This document shows positions 1-10,950 of a DNA stretch of 64,000 bases, piece after piece. Under the pieces are notes generated by a model, which did not search any database, had not been told where the DNA came from, and saw only the letters and a program-made list of their open reading frames with translations. Made by a program: the position numbers and the translations under genes. How positions within the stretch are numbered: position 1 is the first letter of the stretch; the number at the start of each line of letters is the position of its first letter. The stretch is from Siphonodentalium dalli (lineage: Eukaryota; Mollusca; Scaphopoda; Gadilida; Siphonodentaliidae): NCBI GenBank assembly GCA_032622095.1, contig CP136067.1, positions 52,243,899 through 52,307,898 on the forward strand, read 5' to 3'.

Positions 1-690
1 TAGGACGAGTGTGAGATACTTTTTATCACATGATCAAATAAACGCGAAGCAATGCGAAATATCCATCGTAAACAACGATAAAAACCGCAGCGAGCGCAAG
101 TCATTTGAAGAACGATGTGACGTCATCGCACGCGCTGATATTAAACGTGTCTCTTATCGATAATTATGAAACTGCTTTTATCGGCAAATTATGTGATAAA
201 ACATTTTATTACGGAAACTAAACGTTTCTGACAAATGATATTAACTTAATTAATAAGTAGGACATAAATATGTTTATTGTTGTTTATTGCTTTGTTCGAC
301 CTGGTACTTGCTCGGCCATAACAATGTTTTAAATAAACACAATCGACGTTGGCACCCCCACCACCTTACATCATCCTTTCCTAACGATCCGCAAGATCAT
401 CATTCACCAGTCACCATTCTCTCACATTCCACACAGCTGTAAATAAGTTACTTATTGTGCCACTTTGTCAATTATGTAATTTTGTAACAATGTATACTGG
501 AGAGGGGCTCATTAAGTTATGTAACTTGTGCCCCAATCCACTTTGTATTATTACAAATAAAATATGTTTAAAGTAAAAAGTAAGCACACTGCTTGATATT
601 CTGACTTTCTGACCGAATTCTTCATCTTCAGTTTAAACGTCCAAATTTAAATCTGGTTTAAACCTACATTGACGGTCCAGCCATATCTGA
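1..690. other. Unassigned intergenic DNA
   Basis: No open frame of note. A stretch at about 510-570 holds an AATAAA-type signal in an AT-rich context and could be the 3' end of an old transcript or retroelement, but nothing upstream of it can be recognised as coding. Confidence 0.5.
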
Positions 691-695
691 TCTAT

Positions 696-1265
696 TTATT
701 ACCAGGCGAACCACAAGTAGGCCGGTGTAATGGTTATATACCAGGCGAACCGCAAGCAGGCCGGTATAATGGTTATTACCAGGCGTACCACAAGTAGGCC
801 AGTATAATGGTTATTACCAGGCGAACCGCAAGCAGGCCAGTATAATGGTTATTACCAGGCAAACCACAAGTAGGCCAGTATAATGGTTATTACCAGGCGA
901 ACCACAAGTAGGCCAGTATAATGGTTATTACCAGGCGCACCACAAGCAGGCCGGTATAATGGTTATTACCAGGCGAACCACAAGTAGGCCAGTTTAATGG
1001 TTATTACCAGGCGAACCACAAGTAGGCCAGTATAATGGTTATTACCAGGCGAACCACAAGTAGGCCGGTATAATGGTTATTACCAGGCGAACCACAAGTA
1101 GGCCAGTATAATGGTTATTACCAGGCGCACCACAAGCAGGCCAGTATAATGGTTATTACCAGGCAAACCACAAGTAGGTCGGTATAATGGTTATTACCAG
1201 GCGAACCGCAAGCAGGCCGGTATAATGGTTATTACCAGGCGCACCACAAGCAGGCCAGTATAGTA
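696..1265. repeat. 38-bp minisatellite, left part (about 15 units)
   Basis: About 15 head-to-tail copies of a 38-base unit containing TTATTACCAGGCGAACC and AAGTAGGCCAGTATAAT. Units start exactly 38 bases apart (for example 771 and 809). They differ at a few fixed positions (cgaacc/cgcacc, aagtagg/aagcagg, ccagt/ccggt), so variant types are interspersed, as expected from unequal exchange. The array resumes after an inserted element that ends at 1657. 38 is not a multiple of 3 and the array is not coding. Confidence 0.95.
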
Positions 1266-1657
1266 GAGACCTTTCGCAAAAATCACTATTACGATTACGG
1301 ATAGGATGTATTGTCCTAGTAAGGTTGACACTACCATAATTTACCAACGATGGCTAATTGGTGACACGGCATATGCCCCATTGTATTCAGTGACACATAT
1401 ATTTGATGGGAAAAAGTAATATGTGTCTCTTTCAGATCCCATGTTCGTATCCGTGTGTTTATACACCACACGGATATTGTTAGAGCGTCCCCAAGCAGGA
1501 CCGGTGGCACATCCTTGACACGTCTGCTCATAATTAAACTGCGTGGGCTATATTTGGTCTCACATATGAACCCCGTGTGTAAAAGTAGAATTTTGGCCGT
1601 ATACTGCCAGGATATTTCCATATCCGTAATCGTATTCGTGATTTTGCGAAAGGTCTC
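1266..1657. mobile_element. Short TIR DNA element (MITE) inserted in the minisatellite, copy M1
   Basis: 392 bases that begin GAGACCTTTCGCAAAA and end with its reverse complement TTTTGCGAAAGGTCTC. The inverted ends pair over about 37 bases (into ..ATTACGATTACGGATA) with one extra A and two mismatches. Flanking minisatellite is interrupted inside one unit. TA lies on both sides, with two or three extra bases on the left, so the target duplication is probably TA, which would suit a Tc1/mariner-like element. A second copy lies at 46543-46835 in the opposite orientation and shares the interior (around CTAACARTATCCGTGTGGTG on the minus strand of this copy). No transposase is encoded, so the element is non-autonomous. 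Confidence 0.88.
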
Positions 1658-1822
1658 TAATGGTTATTACCAGGCGAACCGCAGGCAGGCCGGTATAATG
1701 GTTATTACCAGGCGAACCGCAGGCAGGCCGGTTTAATGGTTATTACCAGGCGAACCGCAGGCAGGCCGGTATAATGGTTATTACCAGGCGAACCGCAAAC
1801 AGGTCGGTATAATGGTTATATT
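1658..1822. repeat. 38-bp minisatellite, right part (about 4 units)
   Basis: Continuation of the 38-base array after the inserted TIR element. About four units, mostly of the cgaaccgcaggcaggccgg variant, which is rare on the left side. The array decays after 1815. Confidence 0.93.
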
Positions 1823-2059
1823 AACACGTCATCAATCAACGCGAACAAGCACACACTTATATACCAACCCTATATGTGAGCATGAATCAATTGTGACATG
1901 ATATGTAACACCAGGCATGCAGCCACTCGCATATACACGCCACTCGAGATTATCTATGGCTACACCTATATAGTTGATAGGCCGGATTCCCATATATTAG
2001 GTTTAAACATGGTTTATGACAACCTTTAGGTTCAAACCGACATTCGACAGATCAATCCG

Positions 2060-2353
2060 TGGTTTAAACATGAGACAGCAGGTCGAAGTACACGCATTCG
2101 TGACCTCTTGTTTAAACATGGTCTAATCAGACCCATTGTTTAGTAGTACTCTGTATTGCCGAGCTTAAATAATCTCAATTCCCTAATTCAGACCGCCGCC
2201 AGTTAAATCTGTGGTTTTAAACACGAGACAGCCGGTAGCAGTACACGCATTCGCGATCTCTTGTTTAAAACTGGTTTAATCAGACCCATTGTTTAGCAGT
2301 ACTCTATATCGCCGAGCTTAAACAATCGCACTTAACCTATTCTGACCGCCGCG
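2060..2353. repeat. Two tandem ~148-bp units rich in GTTTAAAC
   Basis: Unit one (about 2060-2205) and unit two (about 2206-2353) share, in order: a GTTTAAAC-like start, GAGACAGC, TACACGCATTCG, TCTTGTTTAAA, TCAGACCCATTGTTTAG, AGTACTCT and GCCGAGCTTAAA. They are perhaps 85 percent identical. No coding potential is seen. The stretch from 1823 to 2059 carries a partial further copy near 2005-2040. Confidence 0.75.
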
Positions 2354-3050
2354 TTCTATCGACAGCGAAAATCGATAATTACGACAACGAGCATTTATTT
2401 AGTGGAAACCTACAAGTGAGAAGCGCTCAGACCTATAAAGTGTGTGGGGATAAGTTTTTGTCAATTGAGATTTTTTTTTTTTGCGTTTTATAACAAACTT
2501 TCATTTTGTTTTCAAATTTACCCACTGCGAGTCCATGATATCTCACCTGAAATTGTGTGTTATATTTACAAAGCCCGACAGACATTATGTACGGATTATG
2601 TGCCATTCTCACCAATACATTCCAGAAAATTCACATACACTGCTGCACGAAGGAATTTTGTGTGTCCCCCCCCCCCCCCGACTGAATATGAGTTGTTAGT
2701 ACGAGTATTGGATCACTTTTCGGGTCGATTAACGACTTCGTTTAAACGCTGCTTTACGGTCTAATTCGTGAGGCGCATCCTCTTATCAGTGCAATTGAAC
2801 ATGCCATAAACATGTCCAGAGTATAAATAATTGAAGAGGTAACGTTTCGAATCGTGTGTTGTAATATGGCCTATCTCTTCCGTGAACTTCCTATGCAGTT
2901 TTATGGGCATAACACAATGAATCAAGAGATATCAGTCAACAGGAGCTTCTGTTACTAAACATTTTTCTTTTCAAAAAGTTTTTACACGAAACAGAAACTA
3001 TGGAATTTTAGTACCTTATATACTGTTCATGTGTAATATGAGAATATTTT
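2354..3050. other. Unassigned DNA with a C homopolymer
   Basis: Contains a run of about 10 C at 2667-2679 and short open frames without recognisable similarity or codon structure. Nothing else is supported. Confidence 0.5.
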
Positions 3051-3056
3051 AATTTA

Positions 3057-3640
3057 AAGACATGCTATGTACTTGTTCGGGAGTATTAAACTGATAAGTT
3101 ATAATTCAGGCGCTATGCCAACAGAAGGAATGTAACATTCTACTAACATTGCTGAAAATTTGAAGCAAATCGATCGTACTACTCCATAGAACACATCGTC
3201 TGAACTATGCTCAATTGTAAATATTTACTATTTGATTCGGGACGCGTCTATCGGCGATCAATTAACGAAAACGATTTCGCCACCGAGAGTTAATATATAA
3301 GAATGATGGTATTTGTTGACAATTTGGATTATTCTCCATTTCTATTTGATTACCCTACAAGAGTGTTTCACATCACTTTAAACACATTTAAAGACATAGT
3401 ATGGACTTGTTCGGTGCGAAAACGGATAAGTTAGTACTCAGGCGCTATGCTAAGTGTGGGAATGTAGCATTCTACTAGCATTACCGAAAATTTCAAAGAA
3501 ATAAACCATAACGCTCCATAGATATCATTGTTTGAACTACGCTTAATTGTAAATATTTACATCTCGATTCGGGACGCTGCGATCGGCGATAAACTAACGA
3601 AAATTATTTCGCCAATGAGAGTCATTGCATTTAATTAATA
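3057..3640 (+). repeat. Interspersed repeat family X, two tandem copies
   Basis: Copy one (about 3057-3385) and copy two (about 3391-3640) share CTTGTTCGG, GATAAGTTA, AGGCGCTATGC, CATTCTACTA, TTGTAAATATTTAC, GATTCGGGACGC and TATCGGCGAT, in that order. Copy one ends GTGTTTCACATCACTTTAA, the family's 3' end, which recurs at 13278-13296, 42570-42588 and about 60015-60028. A third full copy is at 42228-42588. No coding frame or clear TIR is present, so the class is unknown; a SINE or 3' end of a longer element is possible. Confidence 0.8.
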
Positions 3641-3642
3641 CT

Positions 3643-3695
3643 AGCAGGGTTACCCGGCGTTGCACAGGTTTAAGTGATGTGAAACTCTCTGCATG
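3643..3695. repeat. Short repeat piece with ACCCGGCGTTGC and family X terminus in reverse
   Basis: Contains GGGTTACCCGGCGTTGCAC followed by TTTAAGTGATGTGAAACTC, which is the reverse complement of the family X terminal sequence. 'ACCCGGCGTTGC' is a sequence I associate with ends of invertebrate LINE/SINE repeats, but I cannot place it in a family here. Confidence 0.5.
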
Positions 3696-3939
3696 CTGTG
3701 GATATTTGGTGGGAATAGATAATACTCTTGCTCAAAGTGCTACACGTATTCTCATAAATTGTATATTCAAATAACATCACAAAACATGATTCTTATACAT
3801 GGAATATAAGTATAGTGGATCACCTTGTTATGCTATGCTTTAATCTCTAAGACATGAATACACATGTAACTGGCGAGATGTGCAATATTTACAAGGTGCT
3901 TAGTGCGAAATATATACATATACATAAAAGAACACCGAA

Positions 3940-4190
3940 AACGAAGAAGAAGAAGCAGAAAAAGAAGTAGAGGAAAAGAATGAGAGGAAAAGAAGAAGAA
4001 GATAAGAAGAAGAATAAGATAGAAGATTGGTCGATTGATATGGCGGTAGTCTCTCTGTTAACCATCGTCAGTCCTCATTATCGTCGTTTTTATATTCATC
4101 TAATACGTTATATCAGTATACTTTTCGAAGATGTCTTATATCAATACTAATAATAATACTAACAACAACAACAACAACAGCAGCCATAAC
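3940..4190. repeat. Purine-rich (GAA/GAAAA) tract and short CAA microsatellite
   Basis: About 3946-4025 is almost pure A and G (gaagaagaag, aaaagaag). About 4160-4185 holds a CAACAACAACAAC run next to AATAATAATACTAAC. These sit just beyond the 3' end of the minus-strand LINE piece at 4310-4755 and may belong to its tail. Confidence 0.7.
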
Positions 4191-4309
4191 ATTTTGACTT
4201 GATATATTTCAATAACATTAATAAAATGTATTCAGCTATAAATTTCTATTTCTATATTTGAACGCTAATTTCAGATAAAGTGTTAATTTTCTCAAGTCAA
4301 CGCGACCAG

Positions 4310-4755
4310 ACTTTGTCAGTAGCTCGTAAAACTTTTTTCTTAGAAGGTGGGTTCCAATAATGTTCGGATATGTATTTTACCCGCAGGTGCCTCAACTTGG
4401 CGCACTTCATAACAAAATGGTATTCATCACCCAGTTCATTTTTGCACAAGCTACATAAATCTCTTTTTGATCATCGCTTTCCCCATCTACTTGTTTCTAC
4501 TTCCAATCTATGATTGCATGTACGTATTTTTATCTAATTTCATCTAATTCGGAGTGCTGGTCTTCATGTGCATCAATATTTTGCAGAATTTTAAATGTAC
4601 GCTCTCAATTTCTTTCATATTTTCGAACCCCCATATTTCGCAGCCATATGACAAAATTGGAACTACAGTCGAGTCGAACAATTTAAGAGCGACCTCGACT
4701 GATAAGTCTAGTTTCCTGACTTTACTCAGTAAGCCAAACATGGCTTTACAAGCGG
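4310..4755 (-). pseudogene. LINE reverse transcriptase C-terminal piece (family B), 3' part
   Basis: Read from 4741 downward, one frame gives a 65-residue stretch with VPILSYGCEIWGFEN and HLKFCKILMHMKTSTPN, a signature of the region after the catalytic domain in many invertebrate LINE proteins. After a break, a second in-frame stretch (about 4475-4310) reads DLCSLCKNELGDEYHFVMKC, the C-terminal CCHC-type knuckle of the same proteins, and ends at TGA. The plus-strand piece at 26668-27187 has the same knuckle (TCDICGDGTGDEYHFIIIC). The part between the two stretches has stops. Inference: this is the downstream half of the LINE whose reverse transcriptase is at 11021-11520, separated from it by the Tx1-like insertion. 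Confidence 0.8.
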
Positions 4756-5146
4756 TTTCTTTAAAAAAAAAAAAAAATATTTTTTTTTTAATAATTTTTT
4801 ATTGAATCAGTCAGATGATTAGCATACATAATGAATGGTTGTACAAATAACAAAATATAGATAGATAATATTCATCTGATACATACATTCAGGCATACAC
4901 TCATTCACTCGCTCACGCTTGCACTCTTACTTACATCAACGGGCATTCTGTGGCTCTAAACAGGCGATCGGGCAATGAGTTGGAGTTTTAATTCACGTTA
5001 AAACATGTTATTTTTATTTTTGTTTCGGTTTAGCACGACACTCACTGAAGGGTGACTATAATTTCTATAATTATAATTGAAGAGAGTAAGAGGTAGAACG
5101 GAAACATAATTCTTAAAGGAAAAACCGCGAGTCAGATGAGTATATA

Positions 5147-6590
5147 TCAAGAAATCTTTGCTTCATTTTTATTTATAGCGCTTTTTATCTGAAACCAGTT
5201 TTTCTCAAATTCTGCAATTTTCATATTACAACGAGCATTGAATTTGTCACATCTATACCTGTATTTGAGGGTTGTTATAAAAGATTTGACGGATAGCATG
5301 TCTGGGTTGAATTTAGTTCGATATAAGCAAGCAGCCAAAACAAATTGGTGGTATAATTTCCTTCTGTTGGAGAACCAAGAATAATTATCTTTTTCGAATA
5401 TTTGAGATTAAGGTTATTTTTGGTTGACCAATCGTTAAGCTCACCTAGGAATTGTTGTACGCATGCGCAGTCCCAGAATATATGTGAGATGTTCTCATTA
5501 TTATTTCTGCATCGATTGCACTGGTCATCAGATCTTACTTTTATTATTTTAAGAAATCTATTTGTTGATAATATCCTAGAATTAATCCTGAACTGTAACC
5601 ACTGAAGCTTTGTATCAGGCGTCGTTGAGAAAGGTAGGCGGTTGAAAATTGTCCAGTCAATTTCTGGCACCCCAATTTCAATTGTCCATTTGCTTTGGGG
5701 TTTAGGGGAAAATTTCATAGCATTCAAACTTTTATAGAAGTCTTGCCCACCCTTTGAATTTCGCAAAAGTGGAACCATATTGCTGGGTTGTATGGGATTA
5801 GTACAACGAGTTAAAGTTTTCTTATATATTTTGGCTAATGAATTAATTTGTCTGCAAATTGCGTTCAGGGCGATGAAGTCAGTGGATACATTAAAAGAAG
5901 CGTAAAGACTTTCGGGTGTGTGGAATTTACCATTTGTATGTATCAAGTCATTGATAAAAAATATGCCATGTCTTCTCCATGTAGCGAAGTTGATAATTTT
6001 GTCGTGCAGCTTTATGTTTGGATTTTTCCATAAGACCCATGTACATATATTTCCGTTTGACTCATTCTTCTCACTGAAATAGCTCCATGCTATGAGTACA
6101 TCACGCCAGAATGGATTTAATATATTTTTGGAATAGTTTCGCAAGTACATGCTGTCATAAAAAAGAAATAGTGAGTCATTGGCAACAGGGAGATCAGTTA
6201 AAGGGATCCATTTCGAGTTCATTGACATAAGACGTCTAACCCAAGTTATTTTCATTGACATTATAAAGTTTCTGATATCTACCATTTTCAAGCCGCCATT
6301 TTTTGATAGTCTTGGCAAATGAGCTTTCTTTTTATTCTGTCCCTATTCGAGTTCCAAAAAAATTTGTAAAGAAGTGATTCGAGCTGTTTAATAAATGCGT
6401 TTCCAGGATCTGGTAGTGCTATGAATAGGTGCGTAAGTTTAGGTAGTATAAGAGATTTGATCACTGTTATTCTTCCGATTGGTGTTAATAGTCTATGTTT
6501 CCATGTTTCGATCATACGGTTTATGTCCACTAATTTTTTATCATAGTTGTGACTCATCTTGCCTAGGTCTGTATTGAACTGAATACCCAA
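5147..6590 (-). pseudogene. Tx1-like LINE ORF2, C-terminal part (broken)
   Basis: Three overlapping frames make up one ancestral reading frame. The first (6590-6288) reads GIQFNTDLGKM..WKHRLLTPIGRITVIKS..LPKLTHLF and shifts by one base in an A run at about 6300. The second (6318-5275) continues with NGGLKMVDIRNFIMSMKITW and carries the CCHC knuckle CNRCRNNNENISHIFWDC before shifting at about 5325. The third (5338-5147) supplies the end, with FITTLKYRYRCDKFNAR and KIAEFEKNWFQ. Together these give about 470 residues, as expected for the thumb and C-terminal domain. Nothing here could be translated intact. Confidence 0.85.
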
Positions 6591-6592
6591 CT

Positions 6593-7585
6593 AGAATGCA
6601 CTCAGAGAGATGCCAACGTGCGCAAAAATGTAATAAAAAATAATTTAAAAAATAATTTCACTGTATTTTACTTAATTTATTTAATTTAATTTAATGTTAG
6701 AAAAAAAAGACTATTACCATTTCTCATTTCATCACAGATAAAAGGCAAATTACTATATTAATCATTTAAGTAATTAAAACCAATTCCATGTTGCCGAAAG
6801 GATGAGACTTTAATATCGATTACATTTTTTTCAGCGGCATATTTTCATTTTCATTTTCCGATATTCAAAGTTGACCAAATGAGCAATTATAAGAAATAAT
6901 TAATACCATTTGTGTAAATATTGATAGCAGCCAATATGCAAGAATAATTAATCAATAATTAATCAATAAAGATCATTTTATGTAATAATAAACTCTTCAA
7001 ACGGTGTTTGTGTCAACAAATGCGTTTTGTTTTGTGTTACGTCATTCGTCGTATTTGACCCGGAACTCGGCTGAAGGTTAGGCTATTCAGCCTATTGTGT
7101 CGAATTACGAAATCGCGTTTTGAATGTCTCTCTTTTCCCGCACGATAAAAAGAGGTCTTCGCACGAACCAAAAATGATAAAACTTCCCAATTATAAGTAA
7201 AAATACCCAAATGAAGGAGTCTATGCAGGTCCCGAAGGAGTCTATAGACTCTTTGATGTAGAGTTCTGATAGAGAAAATGTAGGTCGATCTATTTTTGTC
7301 ATAACTCTGACGTTTTTTGACCTGGGAGAAACAATCGAAATCGAGTCTCACTACGAGCATGCTAGTTTTAAATAATGAAACAGGGAATCTCGACTAATGG
7401 CGATATCGGCGACAAACAAATAATCGAAAACAACACATAAAATAAACATAGCAAAAACGCGGCACAATAAAAATGGCAGAACGCCACGAGGTTTTACGTC
7501 GCTTTTAGTGACGTCATGGAGTGAAACGGAGCAGAGTGACACCAACCTACGGATCTGTCTGATCGCCATACTGTTGCGCGAGCGC
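6593..7585. other. About 1 kb insertion inside the Tx1-like LINE
   Basis: The LINE protein can be read up to ..NLNFSPTFDLLRA (about 7585) and resumes at LGIQFNTDL (about 6593), so roughly 990 bases are foreign. The low-coordinate half is AT-rich (TAATTTAATTTAAT); the high-coordinate half (7020-7570) is more CpG-rich and contains an unrecognised minus-strand frame of 107 codons at 7037-7360. No TIR or clear target duplication is seen; ACGTGCGC at about 6618 and GCGCACGTAATAA at about 7578 are weak candidates for matching edges. Confidence 0.6.
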
Positions 7586-7599
7586 ACGTAATAAATCGA

Positions 7600-8405
7600 A
7601 GGTAGGAGAAAAGTTTAGATTTAGATCGGGACAAATACAATCTTTCCGATATGTATGTGATCCTATCCACGACGCCTGACATTTGCTAGGGTTGATCCGT
7701 AAGCCAGATATGTCTGCAAAGAAGTCTAGTACTTTATAAGCTTCTCGTAAACTATTTTCACTACCATCTATATAAGATGAATGTCGTGTCGTCTGCGTAC
7801 TGTGTTATTTTGTATTTCTGATTGCCGAGGGTTATTCCTGCCATATTTCCATTTTGCTTCATCAAGAGAGATAAAATGTCTGCGCATATCAAAAAAATAT
7901 ACGGTGAGACGGGGTCACCTTGTCGACAGCCTCGAGAAAGACTGAAGCTCCTCGAGATGTGGCCATTTATCAGAAATGAGGAATTAATATTGTTGCAAAC
8001 AATTTGTAATCCATCTCTTTAGTGATTCACCAAAATTGAACATATCTAAACATTTCATGATGAATTTCCATGATACGGAATCAAATGCTTTTTCAAAATC
8101 TACTAAAAGTAAAAGACCCGGTTTGTTTTGCAATTTACTTCTGAATATAATATCATAAACCAATCTAGTGTTATCGCCTATGTATCGGCCTTTGAGAAAT
8201 CCGCTTTGGTCTTCGCTAATTATGTGAGGTAGAACGCGTTTAAGTCGCTATGCTATACATGACGATGCTAGTTTGTATGAGACATTCAGTAAGGTGATCG
8301 GCCTCCAGTTTTTGAGAAGATGTCGTTCCTTGTCTTTTTTTGGGATAATTGTTATCAGGCCTTGTTTTTGTGTAATAGAAAGCTCACCATCAACGAGGGA
8401 TTCAT
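7600..8405 (-). pseudogene. Tx1-like LINE reverse transcriptase domain (broken)
   Basis: Read on the minus strand from 8437: L-G-Q-L-L-C-E-S-L, then PKKDKERHLLKNWRPITLLNV (RT block 1-2), HIISEDQSGFLKGRYIGDN, the motif A segment LLLVDFEKAFDSVSWKF (about 8125-8071), RQGDPVSPYIF (motif B, about 7900) and QYADDTTFIL (motif C, YADD at 7788-7799). The catalytic aspartates are kept. There is a TAG stop in motif 2a (about 8250), a one-base shift near 7995 and a short duplication-like insertion just after YADD at about 7770. Inactive remnant. Confidence 0.85.
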
Positions 8406-9344
8406 TCAGCGATTCACACAGGAGTTGACCCAGGTCAGATCAGAAAATTTCCAGAACTCATAAGGATAGCCATCTAAGCCGGAAGATTTTTCGTTTTTTG
8501 ATTTTTTTAGTGCCATCGTTAGTTCACCTAGAGTTATGGGGCCTTCAATACTTTGGGCTGCATCGGGAGATAGTCTTGAATATTCACCTTGATCCAATAT
8601 TGATTTGTAATCAAAGTCTATTGTTTTTTTTGACGAGTACAAGGTTTGGTAGAATTTTCGTGTTTCATTTAAAATTTCATTTTGGTTTGTTAACTTTTTT
8701 CCGTTTGAATCCTCCAAGAGTGCCAGGGTTTTTGATATATAGTTTCGTTTTTCTAAATTCAGGAAGTATTTTGTTGGTTTTTCTCCATGCTCAATCCACT
8801 TTGCTTTCGATCTCAACATTGCCCCTTGGGTAGCTTCTTTTCTCATTTCATGGAGTTCAGTGTCAATGTTTTTAATTTGTTCCATTATATTGGCCTTCTT
8901 ATTTAAATCAACTGAACATTTGTCGATGGAAATTTCGAGTTCATTTTTAATTTTTAATAATGAGCCTTCTTTTTCTTTTCGCTCACGTTTGCGTTTAGCT
9001 GAATACGTCATTGTTTGACCTCTGATATCGAGTAGAATTGCGTCAAGAAGAAGTTTTTTGCCAATTTCGCATCTGCTTGAGGTGTAATCCGCTTCGCCGC
9101 GTTGGATATATTTGTATCTACATTTGTTTGATTCTATGATAGATTTAACCAAATCCATATATTTTTCTTCGTGTAAGAGAGAAGTATTGAATTTCCAGAA
9201 ACCCTGGCCTCTATTGATATTATTCAGCGATAAAGATAGAGTAATAATAGAGTGATCTGATCTATAACCTGGTAATATATCTGGGCCCGCTCCTGTAATA
9301 CTAATTAGGTCATTTGATATCAGGAAATAATCAAGTCTTGCCAT
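8406..9344 (-). pseudogene. Tx1-like LINE: end of endonuclease and linker to RT
   Basis: 312 codons. Residues 1-40 are the last part of the endonuclease, including RLDYFLIS and the conserved SDHS (29-32). A basic, coiled-coil-like linker follows (KRKRERKEKEGSLLKIKNEL and onward), then SKAKWIEHGEKPTKYFLNLE and SGLDGYPYEFWKF, the usual entry to the LINE reverse transcriptase. The frame starts right after the TAA at 9345-9347 and is in phase with the upstream endonuclease frame, so the stop is a single substitution. It ends at a frameshift at about 8435. Confidence 0.9.
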
Positions 9345-9938
9345 TTAAATTGGAGATTTCCTCCTCCAAGTGTATCGCTTCTCATATTCATTATTAAGCC
9401 TCCATGCATCTACAAGTTCGAGTCTGTCGACAAGTGATTCCACTGCTTTTAATGCTTTTGGATTATTTATATGTTTATAATTATAAGTATCCATGTTCTG
9501 GTCGCGAGCCAAATTCCAGTCCCCACAAATTATAACTTGCGTGTTGCCAATATCAAGGATTTTATTTTTGAGTCGAACATAGAAATCTGGATTATCTTCG
9601 TTTGGTCCGTAGATATTTGCAAGAGTTATTCTCATTTGTTCAATCGTCATGTCTAGTATAATAAAGTGTCCGTTGTCGTCCTTTAATACATTGTGTATAT
9701 GATAGTCAAAGTTATTTTTGAAAAGAATTGCTACTCCGCGCGATTGGGACTTGTAAGAAGATGCTTCAATTTTGAAACCCCATTCAGATTCAATGTATTT
9801 TTCCATGTCGTTCGTAAAGTGTGTATCTTGGAGACAATATAGCGAGGCATTAGAATTTCGCAAGAAGTTGAACACATCGCGGCGCTTTTCTTTTTGATTA
9901 AGCCCTCGGCAATTAGCAGATACTATTTTTATAGACAT
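9345..9938 (-). pseudogene. Tx1-like LINE AP endonuclease domain, N-terminal part
   Basis: 197 codons starting at an ATG. Conserved endonuclease features: N9 in SANCRGLN, LQDTH (36-40; many L1 enzymes have LQETH), ANIYGPN (107-113), CGDWN (138-142). In LINEs this domain nicks the target DNA to prime reverse transcription. The frame reads TWRRKSPI then TAA, then MARLDYF in the same frame, so the stop splits what was one protein. Confidence 0.9.
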
Positions 9939-9999
9939 TTAACGACAGCAGTACGCAGACAACCGAAAAGAAGTAAAGCAATAGTAAGCATAGTTAAGA

Positions 10000-10950
10000 A
10001 TATTAAGGTCCCTGTAAAACAAGCAAAACTTATTGATTCCATTGAATTTAGTGACAATTATACATTCTTGACAAAAAGAAAAAGCTTTCGTTCCACAAAC
10101 GCACACACACACGCACACAAAAATAACAATGAGCAATACAAACCGGTATTGGATTAACATGTTAAGGCCTTGTGTGACCGCCCTAGATGTGACATAGTCT
10201 GGGGGTCTGATCACCCATCGGCCTACATTATCCATATTCTGATCGAAATAATTTATATATGTGGATAAATATAGGTCGTTAGGTAGTCAGGCCCCAGTCA
10301 GACCAGATGTGGCAGACAGATATTTTGGAAAACATAGTCGTATGTGTAAGATTAACAAAAGGCATTGTGTGGGGGAGGGGTTACTACCCATTATATATAT
10401 AGTATTGATTTATATATGTTTCAGGTCTCAACCATTCTATATAGTATATATTGATTTATATATGTTCAGGTCCGAGTGAGTGGCTTAATATTACCATTTT
10501 ATATAACAAAAGATAGCTGTTATCTCAACCTCTTACGGAATGAGACACGTTATGAGTATAACTCATCTTACACCTAAATTGAAAATAGAGAAAATGGGTA
10601 GAAATCTACATACGAGAGATCGGTACGATTCACTGACGATTCCAATTTTAATTTAAAGTAACAGGAATAGATATAAAATGCAATATACGTGTATAACCGA
10701 TCTCTACACCTATAACTCAATCTCACCAATCTGGAACTTGAAGCTACACATATATAGACAATGAGAGAAGATTCAATTCCATGTAACAAAAAATAAATCT
10801 ATGCTTGTGCTCCATTGAATTAAATATTACACGAATAGCTACATGTATGAAGAGGACAATCTCTCTAACATCCCATTAAACACTGGGTACTGATAAGATG
10901 GGGCAAGGGACCGGTATAGCTGCGATCGATACAGAAAAATCAATATATTA
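10000..10950. other. Unassigned AT-rich stretch upstream of the Tx1-like LINE
   Basis: Includes a short CA/CG dinucleotide run at 10097-10120 and two near copies of TTGATTTATATATGTTYAGGTC (about 10405-10430 and 10450-10475). It may contain the decayed 5' part of the Tx1-like LINE, but no ORF1 motif can be read. The frame 10261-10479 follows the duplicated words and is not credible as a gene. Confidence 0.4.

Larger units (their letters stand above)
4765..9960 (-). mobile_element. Degenerate Tx1/L1-like LINE, nearly full-length ORF2
   Basis: On the minus strand the order is AP-type endonuclease (9938-9260), linker, reverse transcriptase (about 8400-7620), about 1 kb of foreign sequence (about 7585-6593), then thumb and C-terminal domain (6590-5147). 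The element appears to end in an A-rich tail (minus strand) at about 4800-4765. The style of the reverse transcriptase (LLNVSYK, LLLVDFEKAFDSVSWKF, RQGDPVSPYIF, YADD) and of the C-terminus (KNGGLKMVDIRNFI) matches Tx1-like members of the L1 group. An ORF1 is not recognised upstream; the copy may be 5'-truncated or too decayed. At least two stops and four frameshifts make it inactive. Confidence 0.85.

Noticed and set aside
696-1822. Regularly spaced repeats that might suggest a CRISPR array
   Set aside because: Units are contiguous without unique spacers, and the setting is eukaryotic.
2444-2764. Overlapping frames of 72 and 106 codons
   Set aside because: They cross a T run and a C run and have low-complexity translations.
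9939-10235. 98-codon minus frame directly upstream of the LINE endonuclease, a candidate ORF1
   Set aside because: It reads through a CA/GT microsatellite (VCVCVCVC) and shows no zinc-knuckle, coiled coil or RRM-like motif.
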